Below the pieces are notes generated by a model, which worked only from the letters and a program-made list of their open reading frames with translations, had not been told where the DNA came from and made no database searches. Made by a program: the position numbers and the translations under genes. Below, piece by piece: positions 39,865-49,807 of a stretch of DNA of 64,000 nt. Position 1 is the first letter of the stretch. Each line of letters opens with the position of its first letter. This DNA comes from Caulochytrium protostelioides (Eukaryota > Chytridiomycota > Caulochytriomycetes > Caulochytriales > Caulochytriaceae): contig ML014155.1 of NCBI GenBank assembly GCA_003615045.1, forward strand, positions 62,001-126,000, in the 5' to 3' direction.

Positions 39865-40810
39865 TCTATTTCTTCCGAGATCGGAGAGTGCCCCTCCTGT
39901 GCCCTGCAGCGTGGACAGCGATGGCGTCGTGGAGTGGGAGATGGTGCATGACGGTACGCTTGTCCTCTCGCTCTCTCTCTCTTTGTCTCGCTTCGCTCCG
40001 TCTTATGTACTTTCCCTCTTTCGATGCGAGAACCTTCGGTGTAACCCGCTTGACTTCCTCTCCCCGCTTCTATCTATATTATTTATTACATCGCATGTCG
40101 TTTTCACGGACTTTTGGCCCACACGACATTCCATACCGTCGCGGTCGGATCAGTCAAGGCGTTCGCACCGCGATCGATTCTACAGAGATCATTCGAAACC
40201 ACTCGCCGTTTGTCCATGACGCTGTTGGTCACGCATGGCGCTGGACTTTTTTCAGGTTGGCCGGTTTTGCTCTCTGAGACCCTCGGCCACCTTGACTTTC
40301 ACGTGGCCCATGATGTCGCCGCAGCCTTCCCATGAAAATCGAGGGGGCCGAGGCGAGCAAGGTTGCGCAAGGCGGCCAAAGCGGAGTTGGCCCGTCGGCG
40401 AAAGGTCCAAGACCCCAGCGTCGGCGGAGTTTCTGCCAGAACGTCTCCGCATAAGGGGGGCTCATGCCTTAAGCTCGTGGAAGGCACTGAGATCCCTCAT
40501 GCCTATGACTCAAGGCCACCGCAGCCTAGCAGACCTGACGAATGCATTCACTCATTTGAACGATCAGTGTTACAAACGGCAGTATGGAAATATGGATCTA
40601 GACGTCGTCAGTCTCGGCTATTGACGCTTCTCTTCTGTCGTGCACAGCGTTGCGCGGGTGGCAAACGTGCATCGCTGAATCGAATCCACCTCCGAACCGT
40701 ATTTTGCCACACCGGCCACCTTTATTGTGCCGACACTCTCCCACGGTATTCGCCCGCGACGCTCTTGCAAGACAGCTAAAAAGACGGCTAAAGCCGCTGA
40801 AACGTGCGCC
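39865..40810. other. Spacer upstream of DEAD-box gene, nothing recognised
   Basis: The first 200 bases are pyrimidine-rich (ctctctct near 39970) and likely 3' UTR of the LLP gene. No frame with a domain was found on either strand. The helicase frame is open above its first ATG to a GTG at 40727. Confidence 0.4.
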
Positions 40811-42844
40811 ATGTTCCGCGTTGCAGAACGGTCGGCCGCCTACGGCCGCGCCGGGCCCCTCCGCTTCTATGTCTCCCGCATCGCCCATCGCGTCGCCGTC
40901 AAGCCATCAAACGCCGCGTTGTTCTTGACACGGCCAAAACTCCTTCGGGGACCGCTGTCTCGCGGTTTTGCTTCCGGGCATGCCGCACCACCTGCCGTGA
41001 TGGAATCAGATCACGTCGGCGACACGGCGCCGTCAACTGAGGCGTCCATATCGACTCATTCTCCTCCTCTCTCGGCGTCGGCGTCGGCGTCCACCCCGTC
41101 GCGCTCAGCGGCCCATGGTCCGGCGACGTCATCGACGACGACCGTGAAGACGGATGCGTCGGTGACCTTCGAGTCGATCAAGGGCCTATCGTCGACGACG
41201 CGCACCGCCATCCAACTCGGATTCAACTTTGAGCACTGCACACCGGTGCAGGGCCAGGTACTGAAGCGGTTGCCTTTCAAAGAAGATTTGCTCGTGCGAG
41301 CGCGCACCGGGTCTGGTAAGACCCTAGCCTACCTCGCGGCAGCCATTGACACGGCGGCTACTCACGAGGCATCCAGCGATCAAAAGCCGGGAATGCTGGG
41401 CCAGGACACCGACACGCGTGTCGTCATCTTGGTGCCAACCCGAGAACTGGCTCAGCAGGTGGCCGAGGAAGCGGCCAAGCTCGCCTTTTTCCATCGTTGG
41501 AGTGTTCGAGCCTGCATTGGCGGTACGCGTCGTGAACGGCTGATGCACGACATGCTGAACAAACCAATGGAGGTGCTCGTCGCGACGCCCGGCCGCTTGC
41601 TGGACGTGCTGCAAAACAACATGCAGGTTCGCTCGCGCCTTTCCCAGGTGAAGGCCCTCGTGTATGATGAAGCCGACACGCTACTTGACCTCGGCTTCGG
41701 TAAAGACATCTCACAAATCCGTCGGCTTTTGACGAGCAACTTGCAAACCTTCCTCTTCAGTGCGACTGTTCCCGAGCGGCTTCTCCGCATCGCGGGCGAG
41801 TGGATGCGGCCTGGCTACATCACGGTTGATACCTTGAACAAAGAAGACGCCGTTCACTTCAACGTGATTCGTCAGAGCTATGTGAAGGTGCCTTTTATGC
41901 AGCAGAAGCAAGTGCTCTACCATATCCTGGACCGGCACTTGCATGCAAACCCACAAGGCAAGGTCATGATCTTTTGCCCTACGGTCCGGCTGACGATGTG
42001 GGTCGCTGAGACCATCAACGCTGTACGTGGGCGCGAAGTGATGGTGCTCCACTCCAAGATGAGCCAGCCTGAACGCACCCGCATCGTACGCCGCTTTAAG
42101 GCCGCCCGATCGGTCATAATGGCAACCACCGATGTCTCGGCCCGTGGCGTCGATTACGACGGCATTGATCTCGTCATCCAGCTCGGCGTCCCGCGCAATA
42201 TCGACAGCTACACGCATCGCATTGGCCGCACGGGACGCGCTGGTAAGACGGGCGAGGCGATTCTGGTGCTGAGTCCGTATGAAATGCCGTTTTTGCGGCA
42301 CCTGCATGGAACGCCAATCCTTCCCGATGAACGCTTCGCATCGCTCACCGCTATTGCGCGCGACCCCGGTATCGCCGCCGCCCTGCGGCGCAACGCAGCC
42401 GCCGACCGCATCGCCCATGAGGCATACATCTCTCAGCTGAGTTATTACATCGGCCTGGCGACCGAACTTCAGCTCACGCGCCAGACGGCCGTCGCTGCGG
42501 CCCAAGACTTTGCCATGGCCTTCCTCGACATGCCGCGCCCGCCGCCCATCACGAGCCGGCTGGCTCAAGTGCTGGGTATCACGCGAGTTCGCGGGGTCGA
42601 GCTCTCCGATTCCGTGGCGGCCGAGACCGTGGCGGCGACTGCGACGGCGGCCACGACGGCAAGGTCGGCTGCAGCATCAGCGACCGCCAAGCGCGGCCAG
42701 CAAGCTCCCGCGAAAGCGGCCGCTGTCGCCGCCGCGGCAAGTCTCTCGCGCCGCTCGGGTCCCACCGCGGACTCAAAGAACCGTGGGGGCGTCCGTCCTG
42801 CCTCGTCTGGACCCCGCAATAAGCCGCGCAAGTCAAACCGGTAA
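40811..42844 (+). CDS. DEAD-box RNA helicase, probably mitochondrial (MSS116-like)
   Basis: 677 residues from the first ATG in frame. The start MFRVAERSAAYGRAGPLRF, with Arg, Ser and Ala and no acids after residue 6, looks like a mitochondrial presequence. All helicase motifs are present: Q motif region (GFNFEHCTPVQGQVL), motif I ARTGSGKT (about 163-170), PTRELAQQ, ATPGRLLD, DEAD (about 287-290), SAT, IFCPTVR, TTDVSARGVDYDGIDLVIQ and HRIGRTGRAGK. The C-terminus is Ala/Arg/Lys-rich, as in RNA-chaperone helicases such as Mss116 and CYT-19, which help group I and II introns fold. That subfamily is an inference from the leader and the basic tail; a different DEAD-box type is possible. Confidence 0.92.
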   Translation: MFRVAERSAAYGRAGPLRFYVSRIAHRVAVKPSNAALFLTRPKLLRGPLSRGFASGHAAPPAVMESDHVGDTAPSTEASISTHSPPLSASASASTPSRSAAHGPATSSTTTVKTDASVTFESIKGLSSTTRTAIQLGFNFEHCTPVQGQVLKRLPFKEDLLVRARTGSGKTLAYLAAAIDTAATHEASSDQKPGMLGQDTDTRVVILVPTRELAQQVAEEAAKLAFFHRWSVRACIGGTRRERLMHDMLNKPMEVLVATPGRLLDVLQNNMQVRSRLSQVKALVYDEADTLLDLGFGKDISQIRRLLTSNLQTFLFSATVPERLLRIAGEWMRPGYITVDTLNKEDAVHFNVIRQSYVKVPFMQQKQVLYHILDRHLHANPQGKVMIFCPTVRLTMWVAETINAVRGREVMVLHSKMSQPERTRIVRRFKAARSVIMATTDVSARGVDYDGIDLVIQLGVPRNIDSYTHRIGRTGRAGKTGEAILVLSPYEMPFLRHLHGTPILPDERFASLTAIARDPGIAAALRRNAAADRIAHEAYISQLSYYIGLATELQLTRQTAVAAAQDFAMAFLDMPRPPPITSRLAQVLGITRVRGVELSDSVAAETVAATATAATTARSAAASATAKRGQQAPAKAAAVAAAASLSRRSGPTADSKNRGGVRPASSGPRNKPRKSNR

Positions 42845-43785
42845 ACCCTTTCAACCTGAACGGCACACGGTATATTATTAAAAATGACTGCTCGACATTG
42901 CCCGTGTACCAGACGCCGTCCGGGAGCCTGATGGGAGCCTGCCATTTAAACAAAAATTGGGATAATCAAATAAGTATAAAAAAAGGCCATCTAGTGCCGC
43001 AGAGGCCGTCAAATTTGAGGAAGTTCGCGGCAGCCGCTGATCGCAACCACCGCGACTGTCCGGGGAGCCCTGCGGTGGCCAACCGACTCTGCCTTCGGTT
43101 GGCCGGGATCATGGTACCGCATCGACTCGACCGTCAAGAGGGCCGGCAGCATAGCTTGGACGGTCCTGAAACTCTCACGTGGATCAGGAGGGTGATGGGC
43201 GAGAAGGGATGAACTCACAGGCAGGGTCGACCCCGATCCTGGCTAACCACAGCCGTCTCGCCGTGCGGCAGAGGCAGCAGCGGCATGGCCTGAAAATTAT
43301 TTGCTGCCGAGCAAAGCACCTACCGGGACCCACGCTTCTTGAAAGTGTTACCATGCAGTTGCCTGGAGTGACATCCGATACATCGCCTGCGACAGGTCCT
43401 TCCGCTTCGGACTGTGATCATGGCCACACTGATGTCCCTTCTTGAAAAGCGTCGTCCCTCGCTGCCTGGGGGAATATAAATACCGGGCCATCCTGACCTC
43501 TTTTTCGCCCATTTTAGTTGACGTATGGATGACAAAGAACTTGCTCGACCAACCACCAGAACCCCAACACACAACCCCTTTTGTGCTCTACAATTGGAGA
43601 TTGTCAGAGAGAGTCGTTGATCTGTTCCCTTCGCGACTGCTTCTATAGCTGCCACAACGTGTCTCCGCGCACCTCATATCTGCCCTTTTCAATCATCTTT
43701 CCCAAGATTTAGTCTTCGCCGTTCTTCCGCCTAGCCTTCATCCCTCTACCTCGTTTCCCCGATTCACCTCGACAGCTTTTTCATC
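42845..43785. other. Spacer and promoter region of the KP4-like gene
   Basis: Contains a TATA-like tataaata at 43475-43482, 300 bases above the start codon of the KP4-like gene, and a pyrimidine-rich stretch (43620-43780) just before it. No coding frame with a domain. Confidence 0.45.
43475..43482 (+). promoter_or_regulatory. TATA-like element
   Basis: Tataaata in otherwise mixed sequence. It faces the KP4-like gene, implying a 5' leader of roughly 270 bases if used. Confidence 0.3.
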
Positions 43786-44613
43786 ATGCTTTCCCGATCA
43801 CCAACCGTGCTTCTCATGTTTGTGATGGGACTGTTCACGCTGATGGGCGCGGCCGATGCGACCATCCACTGCAGAGGTTCGGTGCTTTGCCGCACCGCCG
43901 GTGGTGACGTCGTCAACAAGGGTGATACGCGACTGGAGGCGATCGAACGATACCTCCTTTCCATTCACGAGCTCCAGCTCTATCAAGATAGCGAGCATAT
44001 CGCCTGCCTCCAGACACGCCTTGGCGGCGGCATCTGTGCCTTCTTCGAGAACACCCAGAAGGACAACGGGCGTTACTTGCTCACCGCGAAGCTGGCTCAG
44101 GCTCTGACCAACGAGCTGAAAAACAAGGGTTGTAAGGCCTGCGGCAACACGTCTGTCGACCGCATTACTACGGAGAACAGTCAGTTCCAGGGCCGCTTCG
44201 TGGTCAACTATGTCAGCAAAGCCAAATGCAACGGCATCTGTCCCCCCAAGCTGGGCTTGGCGATCGGCCAGTATGGCCCCTACCCGAACGGCTCCTACCA
44301 GAACGGATACAACGTCATCGGCAACCCGAGCATGCGCATCGACAACGGCGGAGCGTACTCCGGCGGCTACCAGAACGGATACCAGCAGAATGGTTACCAG
44401 CAGAATGGTTACCAGCAGAGCGGATACTTCCCGAGCCAAGCGGTCAACACCAACTACGATAACACTTATATCTACAACGCTGTGCAGGCGTCCAACCAAG
44501 GCTACAACCCGTATGGCAACGGGCAGTACAACGGGCAATACAACGGACAATCCAACGGACAGTACAGCCCGGGGGGGCAGCCCGTGTATGGCTCTCCTGT
44601 TGTGGCTTACTGA
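43786..44613 (+). CDS. Secreted KP4-like (killer-toxin fold) protein with repetitive tail
   Basis: 275 residues. A signal peptide is clear (residues 1-25: basic start, then LLMFVMGLFTLMG, then ADA). The mature part begins TIHCRGSVLC and has eight cysteines at 29, 35, 74, 84, 116, 119, 148 and 152, enough for four disulfides. The CRGS start, the GCKACG element and the later FVVNYVS strand before a Cys resemble the KP4 killer-toxin family, known from a virus-encoded toxin of a smut fungus and from chromosomal homologues in many fungi; the viral toxin blocks calcium channels. Residues 155-275 are a Gly/Asn/Tyr/Gln-rich tail with YQQNG units repeated and QYNG units. Toxicity is not implied; wall association or secretion for competition are both possible. 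The gene is intact. Confidence 0.7.
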   Translation: MLSRSPTVLLMFVMGLFTLMGAADATIHCRGSVLCRTAGGDVVNKGDTRLEAIERYLLSIHELQLYQDSEHIACLQTRLGGGICAFFENTQKDNGRYLLTAKLAQALTNELKNKGCKACGNTSVDRITTENSQFQGRFVVNYVSKAKCNGICPPKLGLAIGQYGPYPNGSYQNGYNVIGNPSMRIDNGGAYSGGYQNGYQQNGYQQNGYQQSGYFPSQAVNTNYDNTYIYNAVQASNQGYNPYGNGQYNGQYNGQSNGQYSPGGQPVYGSPVVAY

Positions 44614-45792
44614 TCGCGTGCTGGCCATCGATCATCATCTCACTAAGCGTGACTGGTTACTCGGCCCGTTCTCCTCTCTTCGCCGCCTTCCTGTCAGCTA
44701 TTCTGACCATAGTAACCTTTTTTGTTTCTCTACCCTCGCCTTGACCCCCGCTCCCACCGTCCTCCCCAATTTTCCCCTGCCTTCGGCAACCCAGTGTAGC
44801 ATGGCTTACTCGTCGCCTATTCAGTTTTCCTCCTTCAATCCTACTGACGAAGCGTCCAGTCTTCAATTCTCTCGTTCATATCTGTCCTGCCGTCCTCTGC
44901 ATTCCTCTCACTCTAGAATTTAATTATACATTTATATGCATTTATATGGTGTGCCAGCTAGCGAAAACCAGATCCCGATGGGAGCCCCAAACCCGGCCGC
45001 GGCCTGCGCAGAAGCCGTACCCCATGCCAGATGGGCCGGTTCTTCCTCGGGATCGGCGGAAGTGGCCTTGGGGCCGGCTAGGGGTGGGGGGGATTCAGAA
45101 GAGCGGCGGCGGAACAAACGGTAGGCCCAGGAGCCGCCGCCGCCGCGGGTGCCTTCCGGGCACGCCACATCCTCAAGCCTGGCAGCGGCGGCGGCGGTCG
45201 CCGCCGTGACGGCACGACCTGGGCGATCCGCTTCCCAGTCATCGTGGCGGAGCCAGCCAGTGTTCGCCAGGGACAGCACCGCGATCCGCGCCGAGCCCAC
45301 CCGGTCTAGCTCAGGCGAAACCACTCGCCCTTCGCCCTGACTGGCCGAGACGACCGCGTGGAACACCATTCGCAGGATCATACTGCCGCGAGAGCACTGT
45401 AAGAACCAGCAGTCTCGATCCACGCCTATGAACGCATCTGACCACATGATGCCGACGACAGGTCACCACTGCGGAGATATCGCGCGCGGTTCGGGTTGGC
45501 GCCGGTCGTCCAGGCCCGAAGAGCGGAGATCGGCACTTTTAATCCTCCTCAGACGCAGAATGCAGGAGCACGATTCGGCCCCGTTGCGACTGCAAGAGTT
45601 GCTTTCCTGTGCTCCTTCGCCCCAGCTGCATCCCCTTGCCTCCTTGCCCTCCTCGAGGAGCGTTTTCTGTCTATCTTTGTCGACCGGATTGCCGCCGCTT
45701 GCAATCGTGTAGTTCGTCACAGCTGCATGACGAGGACCCCGCCTGTGACTGAATCAACTCCATCAAAACCAGAACCCCTAACTCAAGTCACC
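44614..45792. other. Spacer before kinesin-2, no recognised gene
   Basis: Pyrimidine-rich for the first 300 bases (3' UTR-like). A 171-codon minus-strand frame (44932-45447) crosses it but has neither domain nor typical composition, so it is not called. The kinesin-2 promoter should lie near 45500-45790. Confidence 0.4.
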
Positions 45793-48439
45793 ATGGCGCC
45801 ACCGCCGGCATCGTCCGTAAGATTTTTATGGAAAACAATAATGCATGTTTTTTGCATTAAAGCATCGACCCTAATCACGAAACTGTGTTGTTGTTTTTTT
45901 GGCTCTTGTCGTACTCGTGTCGAATTTTCGCTGTCATCTTCGCTCGACCGATGTTCGGTACTCTCAGGATCGAGAAGCGGTCAAGGTCGTTGTACGATGC
46001 CGCCCCTTTTCTTCAAAAGAGAGTGCCGCCGGCTACTCCGACATCGTGACCATGAACTTGATTGAGGGCACGATTGGTCTGCAGGATGCCCAAGGTTCGG
46101 CGCCAAAGAGCTTCACATTTGACTCGGTCTTCGACACCACTTCTAGTCAGTCTGAGGTGTATAACCGCACGGCACGCGCCGTCGTCGAGAGTGTCATGGA
46201 AGGCTACAATGGCACCATCTTTGCGTACGGCCAGACGGGCACGGGAAAGACATTCTCGATGGAAGGCGACCGCTCAACCCCCGAGTTGCGCGGTATCATT
46301 CCACAAGCGTTCGATCACATCTTCTTTGATATCTCGCGGAGCTCAGGAACCACGCAGTACCTTGTCCGCGCGAGCTATCTCGAGATCTACAATGAGAGCA
46401 TTGTAGATCTGCTCGACCCACCACCACCTGGCAAGGAGAGCCCCAAGCTGGAGCTCAAGGAACGCGCCGATACCGGTGTCTACGTCAAAGACCTGCGGAC
46501 GTTTGTCGTACGCGACGTGGAAGAAATGGATCGGCTCATGTCTTTTGGCAACAAGAACCGCAAGGTGGGCGCCACTGAAATGAACGCCCGGAGTTCGCGC
46601 AGTCACTCAATTTTCACCCTTACCGTCGAAGCCATCGATGCGTCCGATGCTGCCACCGGCACTGGCGGCAAAGATGGCGGCGATGCCAAGATTCGTGTGG
46701 GAAAGCTTCATCTGGTCGATCTCGCGGGTAGTGAGCGTCAGAGCAAGACAGGTGCGACCGGTGACCGCTTAAAAGAAGCCACCAAAATCAACTTGAGTCT
46801 CTCTGCTCTGGGCAACGTCATTTCTGCTCTAGTGGATGGCAAATCGCAGCACATCCCCTATCGCGACAGCAAACTGACGCGTCTGCTCCAGGACTCGTTG
46901 GGCGGTAATGCCAAAACACTGATGCTGGCGACGCTGAGCCCTGCGAGCTACAACTATGAAGAAACGCTGAGTACGCTGCGTTATGCGCATCGTGCTAAGA
47001 ACATTAAGAACAAGCCCAAGATCAACGAAGACCCGAAGGATGCCATGTTGCGCGAGTTCCAGCAAGAAATCCAGCGGCTCAAAGCGCAGCTCGCGCAGAT
47101 GGAGGCGGGTGGCGATGCGCCGGCCGAAGGCTCTGCCATCGTGGATGGTGACGACAATCAGAGTGCGGCGCCGTCCGCGCCAAAACCGAAGCGCTCGTCC
47201 ACAGGAAAAACCCGGCGCGGCACTCGTGCTAAAAGCGGGCGCGCGCCGAATTCAGCGATCGATGGATCATCGGACACGATGTCCACGGCGTCGGGCTTCT
47301 CTATGGCCACCAACGACGATCTGGTGACCATGCAAGCTCAGATCGACGAGGAAAAACTGGCGATCAGCCTGGCCAAGGATATGGAGGAGAGCGAGCGCAA
47401 TCGGCTGATGGCGGAAGCTGACTCGCGAAGGAAAGAGCTCGATGCCGAGCGGGCAGCGCGCGATGCCCTTGTGGCCAAGATCCAGCAGCTCAGTGCCAAG
47501 CTGTTGAGCGGTGATGATAAGCTCCTTGACCAGAATCGCGACCAAGAGACTGAACTCGCTCGTAAGCAGCAAGAGCTCGAAGCTCGATTGCGAGCAGAGC
47601 GCAGCCTCCGACAAGAGCTGGAAAAGCAAGAAGAAGCGAGCTTGCAAATTGAAGAGCATTTTTCCAGTCTTCAGGATGAGGCGCTCGCGAAGACTAGGAA
47701 GCTCAAAAAGCTGTGGAAGTTGCTCGTCGACCACCGGGCTGAGTACCAGGACCTCCAACGTGAGCAGGCACGAGAGCGTAGCGACTTGTTGGAGGCCGTG
47801 TCTGACTTGACGAAAGAACTACAGCTCGCACTACTAATCACCGAGCAACTACTTCCGGCCGCATTGCTCGATCTGATCGAGGCCAAGGCCATTTGGGACG
47901 ACAACGCGGAGCGCTGGCGTATGACCAATGCCCATCTCGCGGGCAACAATCTGGCGCGCCGCATCGAATCGGAGTATACCGGTGCATGCGACATGGCTGC
48001 CGCACGCGAGGCCAGCGGTGTCGGCATCACCCCTTTTTTGAGCTATGAAGCATTAGGACTGAGCGTTGGCCGATCCCATGCCATGTTCACTGGCGATGGC
48101 TCTTCGCGCTCCACACGAGCCGGCGATAATAGCGCGACTTACCCGAGCCGCGAGCATACGGGTCTCTCGTCAGGCGGGTCGAGCAACTACCAGTATGGAA
48201 ACACGCCGGGCAGCACGGCGTCGAGCAACCGCGGGCTGTCGACGGTCGCGGCGGCCGCGGGGCAGCGGGTCCGCCAGAATGGCGCAGGGGCTGCGGTGAG
48301 CATGACACCTAGGCAGAGTCCTCGAGCGTTCGGCAGCGGCACGAGCCTAACATCCTCATCGACCACCAGCGGCGTACCCGCCGGTCGTAAGGTCCCGCGT
48401 GCCCGTGGTCTAGTATCAGAAACGCGGCACTATGCATAG
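45793..48439 (+). CDS. Kinesin-2 motor subunit (intraflagellar transport), two exons
   Basis: The first exon is only 24 nt (45793-45816, MAPPPASS, in caccATGg context) and is spliced over a 151-nt intron (GTAAGA to CTCTCAG) to 45968, where the motor opens DREAVKVVVRCRP. The product has 831 residues. The motor shows the P-loop GQTGTGKT (about 96-103), switch I NARSSRSHS, switch II LVDLAGSE, and the kinesin-2-typical neck region HRAKNIKNKPKINEDPKDA. A coiled coil follows to about residue 650, then a Ser/Gly-rich tail ending near RKVPRARG. Kinesin-2 (KIF3A/B, FLA10) carries IFT trains to the flagellar tip, consistent with CFAP57 in this window. Which of the two motor subunits it is cannot be fixed by eye. 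Confidence 0.92.
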
Positions 48440-48988
48440 CATCTCGTATAAAGTAGGTGCAGCGCTCTGGTTCACGTGAAGTTATGTCGAACAAACCATT
48501 TTTCAAATAGAACATATCCATGCGCACAGGTTATTTGGCTGGATCAAATTTTGCGATGGGGTGCAAATTTCCGAAAATGAATACAAGGACACGCACGCGG
48601 ATCTCTATTTATAAGTTAGTCGAAAGGGTCGCCCTCTGGGTGCGCAGAGTACACTCTGTGACCACGCCATGGAGTAGACAACAAACTGGTGACGGTATGT
48701 CAGATCGTAAAGGAGGTGAAGTCTGATTATTCGAATTTCGAACAAGGCTCTTAAACTGGACTTGACTAAACCAACCACCTCTACGATTCAATTCATACAT
48801 GCTTGTGAGGTTTGTCCATCGTGGCACCTAGTGCTAGTCGCTTTCCTTTCGCCTCTGCCGCTTCCAGCTGCACCCCCCAGTTACTGCTCCCCTATAGTCA
48901 CAACCTGCTTCCACACTCTGGGACCACACTCTGGGCATCGGTTCCAACGGGGCCACTACTTCCCGATCCGCCGGCCTACAAGACTGAC
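48440..48988. other. Spacer, nothing recognised
   Basis: AT-richer 3' flank of kinesin-2. The frame of the next gene is open upstream of its first ATG from about 48812, with Ser/Pro/Leu-rich content (for example PQLLLPYSHNLLPHSG); this could be an earlier exon or chance. Confidence 0.4.
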
Positions 48989-49807
48989 ATGGCATCAACG
49001 ACCGATAAGGTCAACCATGCCGGCAAGATCGACAAGATCGACAAAGCTGACACGGTTGAAAGGGCTGGCCAGGCTGTCAAAGCTGACGCAGCTGACCAGG
49101 CTGACATGGCAGAAAGCAGCGTTCTAAAGCCCTCGGCGGAAGAGATGCGCCTCATAGCTCTGTCTCGCATGGATGCGCTGCTCGAAAAATTGGAGGACTG
49201 CTTTGATAGCACCGGCACTAGCAATGACTCGGCCCCCTCGTTGGATAACCAGAGTGTGCAACACGAGGACGAGGACGGTCCCGAGGCCGTGCCAGCAGGA
49301 ATCACTGTCATCGGCATCCCCGCCATTGGTATCCCAGCCATCGATATTCCCGACGACGGCATACCTGCCCTCAGTATCCCCCATGGAACAGAGATTGCAG
49401 GCATGCCACCGGGCTTCAGAGACAACATTTTGCTAAGCGGTAATGATGTCTACGATGCGTCGGAGATGACAGCCATGATGGTTCTCGCCTACAGCCAGAC
49501 CAACCCAAATATGGTCTCACTCGTTGCGTATCCAGCAAGCGGCAAGCCGGGATTGGGCCTTCCAACCACTGGTGTGGGCCCCCACGCTGTCACGGCGAAC
49601 GGCCGTCCGGACATACGCATCCCGCCACGACGCAAGTCGCTGTCAGCGCTGCGTCGCTTGACTGATGCGCGACAACTCCGCGCTGTGGCAGCTGAGGAAG
49701 CCAACAAGCCACGTCCTGAACCAACCACCACGCGCTTGCAGGCTGGTCATGGGCCGACGTTACCGAGCAAAGCATTGCGTGTAATGGGTGTGGCCGTCAC
49801 CCACTAG
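48989..49807 (+). CDS. Hypothetical protein with two short internal repeat tracts
   Basis: 272 residues from the first ATG. An Ala/Asp/Lys-rich start repeats a KIDK/KADxA pattern (NHAGKIDKIDKADTVERAG). A helix with ALSRMDALLEKLEDCF follows, then a tract of GIPxI pentads (IGIPAIGIPAIDIPDDGIPA). A short normal-complexity region follows (FRDNILLSGNDVYDASEMTA), then a basic C-terminal part (RIPPRRKSLSALRRLTDARQ). No signal peptide or membrane span. I recognise no family. Codon use and the intact frame favour a real gene, but the upstream end is uncertain because the frame stays open. Confidence 0.5.
   Translation: MASTTDKVNHAGKIDKIDKADTVERAGQAVKADAADQADMAESSVLKPSAEEMRLIALSRMDALLEKLEDCFDSTGTSNDSAPSLDNQSVQHEDEDGPEAVPAGITVIGIPAIGIPAIDIPDDGIPALSIPHGTEIAGMPPGFRDNILLSGNDVYDASEMTAMMVLAYSQTNPNMVSLVAYPASGKPGLGLPTTGVGPHAVTANGRPDIRIPPRRKSLSALRRLTDARQLRAVAAEEANKPRPEPTTTRLQAGHGPTLPSKALRVMGVAVTH

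Noticed and set aside
43798-44628. 276-codon minus-strand frame opposite the KP4-like gene
   Set aside because: Val/Leu/Ala-rich antisense shadow of a cysteine-patterned, signal-peptide-bearing gene.
44932-45447. 171-codon minus-strand frame ending WFSLAGTPYKCI
   Set aside because: No domain, no homologue that I recognise, and it overlaps the UTR-like zone of the KP4-like gene.
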